A DNA stretch of 28,846 bases from Chloroflexota bacterium (lineage in GTDB: Bacteria > Chloroflexota > Anaerolineae > Anaerolineales > Anaerolineaceae). The notes under the pieces were generated by a model. The model did not search any database. It had not been told where the DNA came from and was given only the letters and a program-made list of their open reading frames with translations. The translations under genes were made by a program, and so were the position numbers. The stretch covers positions 1 to 28,846 of the forward strand of contig JAKOSR010000184.1 of the NCBI GenBank assembly GCA_029777225.1. The letters run 5' to 3'. Positions 6,411 to 14,350 of the stretch are shown here, in pieces. Each line of letters begins with the position of its first letter. Positions within the stretch are counted from its first letter, which is position 1.

Positions 6411-8015
6411 ATGGGAAATATGGAAGGTTCCATGGCGACTGTCGCAAAAAAGACAATTACCAGCGTGTCATCCATTGTCACAACGGCGATTGTCATCATT
6501 GTGGATGCGCTCCTCGCTTATTTCGCTTATCGGCTGGCGGACCTCGGCTATATCCCGCTGATGATTGTTTTCATCCTGATCATCGCAATCATCTCATTAA
6601 GTTTCATGGTGCCCAATCTCAAACACTTCCGCTGGATGGCCATTGGCCTTTCGGCCTGGTTACTGTTCTCGATTTTCCCGATTCTTTACACCGTCTATAA
6701 CGCTTTCACCAACTATGGCGACGGGCACCTCATCACTAAAACCCAGGCGATAGAACAAATCCAGAAGCAAACCTATTTGCCTGAGACAGGAAAATCTTAC
6801 ACCTGGGTGGCCTACAGGTCAGACACGAACGAGTATCTGCTCTGGCTCAAGGATACCGACGGCACCACCAGCATCGTTCGCATGGTGGATGCCCAGGCCG
6901 CAGACCACACCCTGGAAGTTGTCCCCGGCCAAAACGGGATTGGCGAGCTGGATGCCGACGGCGCCCCGCTGACCATCGAAGGCTATACCCGCCTCAATAA
7001 AATCCTGGCTGCCACGGATAAAAACCTGACGAGCATCAAGTTTGGCGCGGCAGATAACACCATCCAGGTGCGCTCGCCTTCCGAAGCGGCCCAGCTGCTT
7101 CCACTCTACCAGTTTGACGACGCCACCGGCAATTTCACCAACACGCAAACCGGCAAGGTCTATGAAGACATCCAGGGAACCTGGACCGCCAAAGACCGCA
7201 CCGCGCTCATTCCCGGTTATTCCGCCCAGGTTGGCGGTGAGAACTTCGTGGAGTTTATCACCGACCCCGGCCTGCGCGGTCCCCTGGTGACTATCGTCGT
7301 CTGGAACTTCATTTTTGCCACCATGAGTCTCTTCTTGACCTTCTCCCTGGGCTTGTTTATCGCCATCATCTACGGCGACCCAAATTTCAAGGGCAAGAAG
7401 CTGTTGCGCTCGCTCCTGTTGATCCCGTACACCATTCCCAGCCTGATTACCATCCTGATTTGGCGCGGTATGTTTAACCCGGACCTGGGCATCATCAACC
7501 GCGTCATCACCAGTATCTTTGGTGTGGCGCCAAAGTGGTTCAACCAGGCCGGCTGGGCGCGTACGGCCATCCTGATTGTGAACATGTGGCTTGGCTACCC
7601 CTATTGGATGCTTGTGACCAGTGGCGCGTTGCAGTCCATCCCCAGCGACATCTACGAAGCCGCCCAGGTGGATGGGGCGACCGGTTGGCAGCGGTTCTGG
7701 AACATTACCCTGCCACTCCTGCTCGTCTCGGTTGGGCCTCTGATGATTGCTTCGTTCATTTTCAACTTCAACAACTTCAACTTGATATATGCGTTCATCA
7801 ACGGCGGGCCGCCAATTCCAACCGCTTCCACGCAGGCCGGTTACACCGACATTATCATCAGCTATGTCTACAACCTGGCCTTCGCCAGCGGTCGTGGCAT
7901 CCGCTACGGTTACGCTTCAGCCATTTCCCTGGTTCTGTTTGTTGTGATTGCCCTGATGTCCCTGGCGCAGTTCCGGCTCACCAATATGTGGGAGGAAGTA
8001 GGCGAAAATGTCTAA
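6411..8015 (+). CDS. malF: Maltose/maltodextrin ABC transporter permease MalF
   Basis: A 534-residue inner-membrane permease that pairs with MalG to form the translocation channel. The N-terminal part holds about three membrane helices (to residue ~104), followed by a large external domain (~105-285) equivalent to the MalF P2 loop, which touches the binding protein. The remaining helices contain the permease core with the cytoplasmic EAA loop 'YEAAQVDGATGWQRFWNITL' at about 414-433, the ATPase contact site. 'YNAFTNYGDGHLITKTQAI' just before the P2 domain is typical of MalF. AAAGGAG at 6395-6401 supports the ATG at 6411 over nearby ATGs at 6420 and 6432. The stop lies 5 bases inside malG, indicating translational coupling. 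Length fits the family (about 500-530). Confidence 0.92.
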   Translation: MGNMEGSMATVAKKTITSVSSIVTTAIVIIVDALLAYFAYRLADLGYIPLMIVFILIIAIISLSFMVPNLKHFRWMAIGLSAWLLFSIFPILYTVYNAFTNYGDGHLITKTQAIEQIQKQTYLPETGKSYTWVAYRSDTNEYLLWLKDTDGTTSIVRMVDAQAADHTLEVVPGQNGIGELDADGAPLTIEGYTRLNKILAATDKNLTSIKFGAADNTIQVRSPSEAAQLLPLYQFDDATGNFTNTQTGKVYEDIQGTWTAKDRTALIPGYSAQVGGENFVEFITDPGLRGPLVTIVVWNFIFATMSLFLTFSLGLFIAIIYGDPNFKGKKLLRSLLLIPYTIPSLITILIWRGMFNPDLGIINRVITSIFGVAPKWFNQAGWARTAILIVNMWLGYPYWMLVTSGALQSIPSDIYEAAQVDGATGWQRFWNITLPLLLVSVGPLMIASFIFNFNNFNLIYAFINGGPPIPTASTQAGYTDIIISYVYNLAFASGRGIRYGYASAISLVLFVVIALMSLAQFRLTNMWEEVGENV

Positions 8016-8883
8016 GAAAACTGAAACCATTTCCGGAAGCAAGCGCACAGGTCTGATCCTGCGTTGGATTTTGGCCATTGTGCTGGTCGCTTTCAGTATC
8101 TTCCCGGTGCTCTGGATTATTTCCGCCGCGATTAACCCTGTGAACGACCTGGCCAATCAGCAGCTCATCCCGGCCAACGCGAATTTTGATAACTTCAGGC
8201 AGCTTGCCACCAACCCGGTCTTCCCCTTCTTTACCTGGCTGTGGAACTCCATCAAGGTCTCGGTTTCCTCGGTGATTGTAACCCTTTCGCTGACGACCAT
8301 GGCGGCTTTCGCGTTTTCGCGCTTCCGCTTTAAGGGTCGCCAGGGTCTGCTCAAGGCGATTTTGCTCATCCAGAGCTTCCCGAACCTGCTGGCCATCGTG
8401 GCCTTGTTCTCGATTGTCAAACAGATGGGCGATATCATCCCCTGGCTCGGCCTCAACACGCATGCCGGTCTCGTTTTGGTCTACTCCGGCGGTGCCATGG
8501 GCATGAACATCTGGCTTATGAAGGGCTATATGGATACCATTCCACGCGATATTGATGAGAGTGCCCATGTGGATGGCGCCACCGATTGGCAGGTGTTTAG
8601 CAAGCTCATCCTGCCGCTCCTGCGTCCAATCCTGACCGTCATCGGCATCCTCAGCTTCATCGGCACCTACGGTGAGTTCATTATCGCCCGCACCTTGCTC
8701 ACCCGCACCGAAATGCAGACGGCCATGGTGGGCTTGCAGATTTTCACCGCTGGCCAATATACCCAAAACTGGGGTGTCTTCGCGGCCGGCGCGCTCATCG
8801 CAGCCCTGCCAATCATGATTATCTACCTGATTTTGCAGGACCAGATTGTCGGCGGCCTCACCCAGGGCGCGGTCAAGGGTTAA
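8008..8883 (+). CDS. malG: Maltose/maltodextrin ABC transporter permease MalG
   Basis: A 291-residue permease with about six membrane helices, the partner of MalF. The EAA loop 'DESAHVDGATDWQVFSKLIL' (~183-202) is intact, as is the N-terminal pattern 'SIFPVLWIISAAINP' common to MalG/CUT1 permeases. The start overlaps the malF end by 8 bases, with GGAGG about 12 bases upstream. It is the last gene of the operon; a strong terminator follows 20-30 bases after the stop. No ATP-binding subunit (MalK/MsmX type) is encoded in the operon or next to it, so the importer probably borrows a shared ATPase encoded elsewhere, as known for several CUT1 systems. Confidence 0.92.
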   Translation: MSKKTETISGSKRTGLILRWILAIVLVAFSIFPVLWIISAAINPVNDLANQQLIPANANFDNFRQLATNPVFPFFTWLWNSIKVSVSSVIVTLSLTTMAAFAFSRFRFKGRQGLLKAILLIQSFPNLLAIVALFSIVKQMGDIIPWLGLNTHAGLVLVYSGGAMGMNIWLMKGYMDTIPRDIDESAHVDGATDWQVFSKLILPLLRPILTVIGILSFIGTYGEFIIARTLLTRTEMQTAMVGLQIFTAGQYTQNWGVFAAGALIAALPIMIIYLILQDQIVGGLTQGAVKG

Positions 8884-8903
8884 ACCCAAACCATATCGCT
8901 ATG

Positions 8904-8936
8904 AAAACAGGGCGGCTGCAAGCCGCCCTGTTCTTT
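8904..8936. terminator. Bidirectional terminator between malG and the dehydrogenase lipoprotein gene
   Basis: A perfect 12-bp GC-rich stem (8906-8917 with 8921-8932) with a 3-base loop. It is preceded by AAAA and followed by TTCTTT, so it can work for the mal operon on the plus strand and for the convergent gene ending at 8982 on the minus strand. Confidence 0.85.
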
Positions 8937-8981
8937 ATCCCCTCACGAAATTTTGGGGCCACCCAGGCAGGGAGAGGTCTG

Positions 8982-10217
8982 TCAGGGTTGTCCCTTCTCG
9001 CCCAGTAAATCAGTGTTAATCAACAGGATTTGGTCATCCGTCCCGGCCGGCACCCCGCGCCCATCCCGGTTGCTGGTGCCCAGGTAAAGCAGACCCCCAG
9101 TAGAGACCGCCAGCGACCGCAGGCGCCCGTATTCCCCCGCCAGGTATCGCTCAAGTGGGCCGACGCTTTGCTCCAGAACTTCCACCACGTAGAGCGTCTG
9201 GCCGCGCAACCCAGCAAAGAACAAGCGTCCATTCAAAAAGGCCAGGTCTGCTGGCGCCCAGGTTTCATTCCCTCCCGACTGCAATACGGGGCTGAGCATC
9301 CCCTCCGCGGTCTCATCGCCCTGGATGACTGGCCAGCCATAATTGCCTCCCGGGACTATCAGGTTCAATTCGTCGTACCCCGAGCCTAGCTCACTCGGAC
9401 CGTGCTCCACCGCCCAAAGCCTGCCCTGCGCGTCCCAGGCCAGGCCCTGCGGATTGCGGTGCCCATAAGACCACACTGCTGTGCCAAAGGGATTGTCGGG
9501 CGGGATGCTCCCATTGGCCGCGATGCGCAAAATCTTGCCATTCAGCGAGGCCAGGTCCTGGGCGGAGGCAGCGTCGCCTGCGTCTCCGGTGGTGATGTAC
9601 AAATAGCCATCCGGCCCGAAAGCCAGCCTTCCGCCATCGTGCACGGCGGCCCCCCGGATACCTACCAACAACACCTGCCGTTCTGAAAGGGCTTGGCCGT
9701 TGAAGGTATAGCGTTCCACCCGGTTCACCAGGCCACCATTTTCGTTGGCCGTAAGGTAGAGGTAGAGCCAGCCATTTTCATCAAAGTCTGGGTCAATTGC
9801 CAGCCCCAGCAGCCCTCCCTCGCTGGTTTCAACCACGCCGGGCACATCCAGTACGATGCCGGGTTCCACCAGGTGGACCAATCGCCCCGGGCGTTCCGTC
9901 ACCAGCAGGCTGCCATCAGGGAGGGGAACAATTTCCCATGGCACGTCCAGAAGGGCAGCCGCCACTGTAACTTTGGGGGCCGGCTGGGTCGCGATTGGCG
10001 TTGGTTCTGCTGGCTGGGTGGGTGTTTCCATTTCAGGCGACGCGGTCTCTGGAGTAAATGAGGCACCAGGCGCGGCGGTGGGGGAAACGATGGCTCCCTG
10101 TGTCGCCTCCAGCTCACCTGGGAGGCTAGGCGCGGCCGTCGTCGGTCCCGCCGGGCTGGCGCAGGCGGTAACCGTAAGCACCAAAATGATTAGTGAAAGC
10201 AGCAGTTTTGTTTTCAT
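8982..10217 (-). CDS. Lipoprotein of the PQQ-dependent aldose/glucose dehydrogenase family (GSDH/sorbosone type)
   Basis: A 411-residue six-bladed propeller of the soluble glucose/sorbosone dehydrogenase family, which oxidises sugar hemiacetals with PQQ outside the cytoplasm. The signal peptide ends in the lipobox 'TVTAC' (Cys19). Residues ~20-82 form a T/P/A/E-rich linker. The family signature is clear: 'VPWEIVPLPDGSLLVTERPG' (blade 1), 'AVHDGGRLAFGPDGYLYITT' with the likely catalytic His193, 'SYGHRNPQGLAWD', 'EHGPSELG' and 'GGNYGWP'. Length beyond the linker matches the family (~330). No PQQ biosynthesis gene is in the window, so cofactor supply or even PQQ dependence is inferred. Expressed alone and convergent with the mal operon. 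No strong Shine-Dalgarno is seen before the ATG at 10217. Confidence 0.88.
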   Translation of the reverse strand: MKTKLLLSLIILVLTVTACASPAGPTTAAPSLPGELEATQGAIVSPTAAPGASFTPETASPEMETPTQPAEPTPIATQPAPKVTVAAALLDVPWEIVPLPDGSLLVTERPGRLVHLVEPGIVLDVPGVVETSEGGLLGLAIDPDFDENGWLYLYLTANENGGLVNRVERYTFNGQALSERQVLLVGIRGAAVHDGGRLAFGPDGYLYITTGDAGDAASAQDLASLNGKILRIAANGSIPPDNPFGTAVWSYGHRNPQGLAWDAQGRLWAVEHGPSELGSGYDELNLIVPGGNYGWPVIQGDETAEGMLSPVLQSGGNETWAPADLAFLNGRLFFAGLRGQTLYVVEVLEQSVGPLERYLAGEYGRLRSLAVSTGGLLYLGTSNRDGRGVPAGTDDQILLINTDLLGEKGQP

Positions 10218-10526
10218 GGGCGCATCTTAACATAACGTTTCAACCCTTTCCACGCGACATCCAAGCTTTATAAGACTTCACGAGGTGACCAGGCCTGCTT
10301 TTCTGGTCTGAACCTCTGGGGGCTGGTGCCGGGCTTGAAAATGGTAAATCCACGTGCTATCATCTAATTATCAACGGGCTTGCCCGTTCCAACGGCCCAA
10401 AACCATCAAATACATTTTGTATAATCCGTCCTGGTTGATCATCTTCCTTTGGGCGTGCCAGTGCCTGGTCAAACCACAACAACCTCAACCCAACGACATG
10501 TTCGCTTAACCAACAAGGAGGGAGCG
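10218..10526. other. Divergent intergenic region (309 bases)
   Basis: This gap separates the dehydrogenase lipoprotein (minus) from the Cys-repeat secreted protein (plus). No convincing coding frame or RNA gene is seen. It holds one promoter-like pair for the plus strand (10335-10363) and an isolated perfect TATAAT at 10420-10425 without a matching -35. On the minus strand only a weak TATAAA near 10270 is visible. Confidence 0.5.
10335..10363 (+). promoter_or_regulatory. Candidate sigma70 promoter of the Cys-repeat secreted protein gene
   Basis: TTGAAA (10335-10340), 17-base spacer, TATCAT (10358-10363), giving a leader of about 155 bases. The TATAAT at 10420-10425 is an alternative -10 with a shorter leader but no clear -35. 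Confidence 0.4.
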
Positions 10527-11930
10527 ATGAAGGTCAGAGCCATTTTCATGATTGGAATGGTTTTTGTTGTATTTTGCGGCCTGGTCCAGGTGGACGCGGC
10601 CGCGCTCGATGTCAACGTGATTGATTTCCCATATACCAAAGCGACCATCGATGGCGATGAAACCGATGTGATTAACCTGTCCACAGCCCTGGTGGGAGCG
10701 GCGGAAATTCCCCTGATAAGCTTTGAACAAACCGGCGTCCCTCAAATCCAATGGGCTCACCTTGCCACCCAGGACGTGCCGGGTAATTGCCCGTCCAACG
10801 CGGGATGGAAATGTGATTTCTGGGGAGTCACCACCATGGTCAACGGTTCACTCAGCAATGTCGGCACCGACCGCTTTGGCCCCGATACTTTCGGCCTGGC
10901 CTGGGCTTTTAGCGATGGCACTTACATTCAAGGCTGGCTCATGGAGTACTTCAACAACATGAGCCGCAACGACATAAACTGGGAATACCTGATTGAAGAG
11001 TCCAAATTTGGTGGCACCATGATTGGCGCCCCATCCATCGAACTGGTTGGCGGACATTTCAGGCTCGCCGCAGTATTCCGGGATAATGGCGACATTAGGA
11101 CCTACCAATTGGTTTATCTGCACTATGTCGGGGGAAGCAATACCTCGTGCTACCACGTTGCCTCTGGTTACCAGTGCGATGTGATTGAGGTTTCCGTGGC
11201 GACACCCCTAGGCCAGCCCAGCCTGGCTTACGCCGGGGGCGATACAGGCATCGCTTACACCAAGGGTAACGCCGTGCGTTATGCCTACCCCTGGGGCAGT
11301 ATCCCGGGTAGAGCGTCCAACTGTGGGCCTGGCGGTGACACCTGGCGCTGTATTGATATTGACGCGCCCTCAGTGGGTACAATTGGCACCAAGCTGGCGC
11401 TTGCCTATGGTTCTGATAGGACACACGCCGCTCTACTCTATAATCACAAACCCACCACCAAGGATATGATCATGCGCGCCACGTATGTGGGAAGCGGTGG
11501 TAATTGTGGCAAGGACGGGTATTTAGGAACTGATCCGGTCTATCGTTGGGATTGCAGCGATTTGGACGCCTTCATCGACAATATCAACAACACAACCTTC
11601 GCGCTCACCTTTGACCCGAACAACTATCCGGTGGCTTCGTGGAACAACAAGTTCACCGGGGACGAAGCACAACGCTTGTATGTCGGCTATCCCAACGCCC
11701 GCGTGGGCGCGGGTGGAGGCTGGCAGAAGCACATCGTGGATGGGAATGACTGGTCCACCACGGGCATCTGGAACAATATCTCCATCAATAGCGCGGGCCT
11801 GACCTTCATAGGGTACATGCAGCCTACTTACCGGGCTTGTGGGGACCCAGGGTGTGCGATTGATTTGAGCGACAATCTCAGGATGGCTGCGCAATGGTTT
11901 AGGACCTACGCGCCAATTGTCTTACGATAA
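10527..11930 (+). CDS. Secreted protein with repeated Cys-pair modules, function unknown
   Basis: A 467-residue exported protein. The ATG at 10527 is preferred over the in-frame upstream start because AAGGAGGG lies 5 bases before it and a signal peptide then begins directly (MKVRAIFMIG, hydrophobic core, likely cleavage near residue 25). No enzyme family is recognised. The body contains repeated units in which a Cys pair brackets a short loop before an acidic/hydrophobic strand: 'NCPSNAGWKCDFWGV' (88/96), 'CYHVASGYQCDVIEV' (208/217), 'NCGPGGDTWRCIDIDA' (266/275), 'NCGKDGYLGTDPVYRWDC' (327/343) and a shorter Cys438/Cys443. Between them are strands such as 'PSLAYAGGDTGIAYTKGNAV', suggesting a beta-propeller-like fold stapled by disulfides. 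The C-terminus 'YAPIVLR' resembles short tails seen on secreted proteins of Anaerolineae. The inference is a cell-surface or extracellular protein. Confidence 0.75.
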   Translation: MKVRAIFMIGMVFVVFCGLVQVDAAALDVNVIDFPYTKATIDGDETDVINLSTALVGAAEIPLISFEQTGVPQIQWAHLATQDVPGNCPSNAGWKCDFWGVTTMVNGSLSNVGTDRFGPDTFGLAWAFSDGTYIQGWLMEYFNNMSRNDINWEYLIEESKFGGTMIGAPSIELVGGHFRLAAVFRDNGDIRTYQLVYLHYVGGSNTSCYHVASGYQCDVIEVSVATPLGQPSLAYAGGDTGIAYTKGNAVRYAYPWGSIPGRASNCGPGGDTWRCIDIDAPSVGTIGTKLALAYGSDRTHAALLYNHKPTTKDMIMRATYVGSGGNCGKDGYLGTDPVYRWDCSDLDAFIDNINNTTFALTFDPNNYPVASWNNKFTGDEAQRLYVGYPNARVGAGGGWQKHIVDGNDWSTTGIWNNISINSAGLTFIGYMQPTYRACGDPGCAIDLSDNLRMAAQWFRTYAPIVLR

Positions 11931-11954
11931 CACGCTTGTGTTGAACGCTAATGC

Positions 11955-11985
11955 CCGCCCCACACTTGCCGTGGGGCGGACTGTT
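11955..11985 (+). terminator. Terminator-like hairpin after the Cys-repeat protein gene
   Basis: A 9-bp stem (11955-11963 with 11971-11979), almost all G-C, with a 7-base loop, lies 24 bases after the stop codon. The following T-run is short (CTGTTTCC), so efficiency is uncertain. Confidence 0.55.
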
Positions 11986-12120
11986 TCCCTTGTTGGGCGC
12001 GCGTGTGATATCGGGGAATGTTTTGCCCCCTTTTTCCCTGATTGTGGATACAATATTAATGGAAACATTGTTGAACCATCCCAGCAATTTTGGGCTCTAC
12101 GCGGGTCACAGGAGGTTTTC

Positions 12121-12306
12121 ATGTCCCGGAAAACGATAAAAACCTTGCTCGTCTTGCTTGGCATTCTCGCGTTTGGCGTATCCTTCGCGGCTGATTATAT
12201 TTATCCCGGTTATTATCCCGGCATTCATTCCACCCAGGTTATCGGGATGGCCTTTGGTGGGTTGCTGTTGCTTGTGGGCCTCTTCCTGCCCTCCAGCAAG
12301 GCCTGA
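12121..12306 (+). CDS. Small membrane protein (61 aa)
   Basis: Sixty-one residues, 'MSRKTIKTLLVLLGILAFG' at the start and 'LLLLVGLFLPSSKA' at the end, with two hydrophobic segments (about 7-25 and 38-56) joined by a Tyr/Pro/Gly-rich loop 'DYIYPGYYPGIHS'. GGAGG at 12111-12115, 5 bases before the ATG, supports this start; the frame remains open upstream to 11917 but those residues cross the terminator-like hairpin and lack a ribosome binding site. A terminator follows about 100 bases downstream. It is probably a single-gene unit in the cytoplasmic membrane. I do not recognise a characterised family. Confidence 0.7.
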   Translation: MSRKTIKTLLVLLGILAFGVSFAADYIYPGYYPGIHSTQVIGMAFGGLLLLVGLFLPSSKA

Positions 12307-12374
12307 CCCGTCCTTCACGCGCTATCCTTACCGCCATCCCCCCGCTTGGCGCTGCCTGGGGCAGTTGTCGCGCG

Positions 12375-12390
12375 GGATAATCGATTATCC
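12375..12390. promoter_or_regulatory. Perfect 16-bp palindrome upstream of the GH13 gene (operator candidate)
   Basis: GGATAATCGATTATCC is a perfect palindrome with a central CG, 83 bases before the GH13 start. A related half-site pair TTATC-CC-GATAA lies at 12442-12453. Central-CG palindromes of this size are typical of LacI-family operators; no LacI-family gene is in the window. Confidence 0.4.
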
Positions 12391-12407
12391 TCCCCCCCCG
12401 ATAACTG

Positions 12408-12432
12408 GCGCGCCTGCCGCGGGCGCGCTTTT
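12408..12432 (+). terminator. Terminator after the 61-aa membrane protein gene
   Basis: A 7-bp all-GC stem (12408-12414 with 12422-12428), 7-base loop, then TTTT. It lies between the operator-like palindrome and the GH13 start, so it could also act as an attenuator if GH13 transcription begins upstream of it. Confidence 0.6.
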
Positions 12433-12472
12433 CGCTTACAATTATCCCGATAACCATTCGGGAGAACAGCCC

Positions 12473-14164
12473 ATGCCCCAATCGCACCATCCCTACCCGG
12501 ATCACCTGTTTGGTGACCTGGACAAGCCTCAAAAAGGCGCTGCCCGTCACGTCCGCGACGTGCTGGGCGTCCGTCATCACGCCGTCCGCTCCCCCTGGCT
12601 GCCCGCGGATGGTCAGGCCGTCACGCTCCGGGCATCCACCAGCGCCGATATTTGCGCCCGCTCCGTGGTGGTTTCCTTCACCACAGACGACTGGGCAACT
12701 TCCACCGACCTGCCTTTCACCCCCACCCAAACCACCTGGGATACCACCGCCTGGACCTGGCTGCGTCATTGGGTCTGCGAACTGCCACCCATGCCCTCGG
12801 GGACCATGCTGCGCTATTACGTTTGGGCCGCGTTGCCTGGCGGCAAACGCGCTTATGCCGAAACGCAATCGTCCACATCGGCTGATGCCACGCCCTATGC
12901 CCTCTGGTTGGACCCGCACCCCAATCCCCCGGCCTGGGCCGCGGACGCGGTCACCTACCAGGTCTTTGTCGACCGCTTCAACCCGGGCGCCGGGAGGGAT
13001 TGGCTGCAGACCGCCAACCTCTGCCAGCCCTTTGGTGGCACCCTGCGCGGCGTGACCGAGAAGCTCGACCATATCAAGGCGTTGGGCTGCAATACCGTTT
13101 GGCTCACCCCCATCTTCAAAAGCCCCACCCATCACGGCTACGACGCCAGCGATTACGCTCAAATTGAGCCGCGCTTTGGCACGGAAGCCGACCTGCGCGA
13201 ATTGATTGCCGGGGCCCACGCCCGCGGTATGCGCCTGCTGCTGGACTTTGTGGCCAACCACACCTCCGACCAGCATTGGGCCATGCAATCAGCCTTAGCC
13301 AGCCCCGAAAGCCCCGAACGCGCCTGGTACAAATGGGAGAAGTGGCCACGCTATACCGCCTATTACGACGTGCGAAGCATGCCGGAGCTCGATTTGCGCT
13401 TTGGCAGCCCGGCACGCGCGCACCTGCTCGAAATCGCCCAAAAATGGCTCACGCTTGGGGTGGATGGCTACCGGCTCGACTATGCCCCTGGTCCTGGCCA
13501 GGAATTTTGGGCGGATTTCCGACGGGCCTGCCGCGCGGTCAACCCGGACTGCTGGACTTTCGGTGAGGTGGTTGGCCCCGCGGATGAACAGCTTTCTTTT
13601 GCCGGCACCATGGATGGCACGCTGGACTTCCTCACTTGCCAGGCGCTACGCGAGACCTTCGCCACGCGCGGCTGGCCCCTTTCCAGGTTCGCCGCGTATC
13701 TCGAAAACAACCCCCTGTACTTCCCGCGGGGGTTCTCGCGCCCGGCTTTCATCGACAATCACGACATGAACCGCTTCCTCTTCACTGCCCTGGGCAGCCT
13801 TGAAGCGGAGCATGCCGCCCTCACCATGCTCTACCTGCTGCCAGGCCAGCCCATCATTTACTACGGTACGGAAAGCGGCCTGCCACAGGCCCAATCCATT
13901 CACGACCCCGGTTCCCCTGGGTTTGACGAGGCGCGCGGCCCCATGAACTGGGCCTCCGCCACGGGCCATCCGACTGCCGGTCTGCTGCGCCAGTTGGCGG
14001 ATTTCCGCGCTGCTAACCCCTGGCTCGGGCAGGCCACCTGGCAGACGGAGACGCTGGATGAGGCTGGCGGGGAAGCGCTTTTCCGGGTCTCAGGCGATGG
14101 CCACGCCCTTCGCGTGCGGGTCAGGTTTGAGGCCGGCCAGCCGCGGGTCGGAATGGATGCGTGA
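12473..14164 (+). CDS. GH13 alpha-glucan hydrolase (neopullulanase/cyclomaltodextrinase-like)
   Basis: A 563-residue glycoside hydrolase of family 13, retaining alpha-glucan hydrolysis. An N-terminal beta-sandwich (~30-150), like the CBM34-type domain of neopullulanase/maltogenic amylase, precedes the (beta/alpha)8 barrel that begins 'WAADAVTYQVFVDRFNPG'. All four GH13 regions are intact: I 'LLLDFVANHTSD', II 'VDGYRLDYAPG' (nucleophile Asp336), III 'TFGEVVG' (acid/base Glu365), IV 'AFIDNHDMNR' (Asp431). 'QPIIYYGTESGLPQ' is typical of the barrel end. The C-terminal domain is short. There is no signal peptide, so it should act in the cytoplasm on imported maltodextrins, matching the MalEFG importer 4 kb away. 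Start: ATG at 12473 with GGGAGA 7 bases upstream; the frame extends far upstream but runs through the terminator and the 61-aa gene. Exact specificity within GH13 is not certain. Confidence 0.9.
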   Translation: MPQSHHPYPDHLFGDLDKPQKGAARHVRDVLGVRHHAVRSPWLPADGQAVTLRASTSADICARSVVVSFTTDDWATSTDLPFTPTQTTWDTTAWTWLRHWVCELPPMPSGTMLRYYVWAALPGGKRAYAETQSSTSADATPYALWLDPHPNPPAWAADAVTYQVFVDRFNPGAGRDWLQTANLCQPFGGTLRGVTEKLDHIKALGCNTVWLTPIFKSPTHHGYDASDYAQIEPRFGTEADLRELIAGAHARGMRLLLDFVANHTSDQHWAMQSALASPESPERAWYKWEKWPRYTAYYDVRSMPELDLRFGSPARAHLLEIAQKWLTLGVDGYRLDYAPGPGQEFWADFRRACRAVNPDCWTFGEVVGPADEQLSFAGTMDGTLDFLTCQALRETFATRGWPLSRFAAYLENNPLYFPRGFSRPAFIDNHDMNRFLFTALGSLEAEHAALTMLYLLPGQPIIYYGTESGLPQAQSIHDPGSPGFDEARGPMNWASATGHPTAGLLRQLADFRAANPWLGQATWQTETLDEAGGEALFRVSGDGHALRVRVRFEAGQPRVGMDA

Positions 14165-14278
14165 TTGTGAAGTTTCGAGCCAGGAGGAGTGGCGTCTGAT
14201 TATCAAAGCAGAACCTGGCAACCTGGTCTCTATTCCTCACCAACGAATGGGCAAAAGCATACGGCTTGCTTTGTAGTT

Positions 14279-14287
14279 TGGTATACT
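14279..14287 (+). promoter_or_regulatory. Candidate extended -10 promoter of the lipoprotein gene
   Basis: TGG-TATACT matches the extended -10 pattern TGn-TATAAT. No canonical -35 is seen at 16-18 bases, which extended -10 promoters can tolerate. It lies about 63 bases before the ATG at 14351. Confidence 0.4.
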
Positions 14288-14350
14288 TTTTTCTACCAGT
14301 CTGTTGTTTCGTTTCACTCTTTGTTGATCCTTACCTTGGGAAGGCGGAAA

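Noticed and set aside
7978..8889. 303-codon minus-strand frame
   Set aside because: Antisense to malG; no motif, and malG is secure.
12239..13288. 349-codon minus-strand frame
   Set aside because: Antisense to the 61-aa gene and GH13; no motif.
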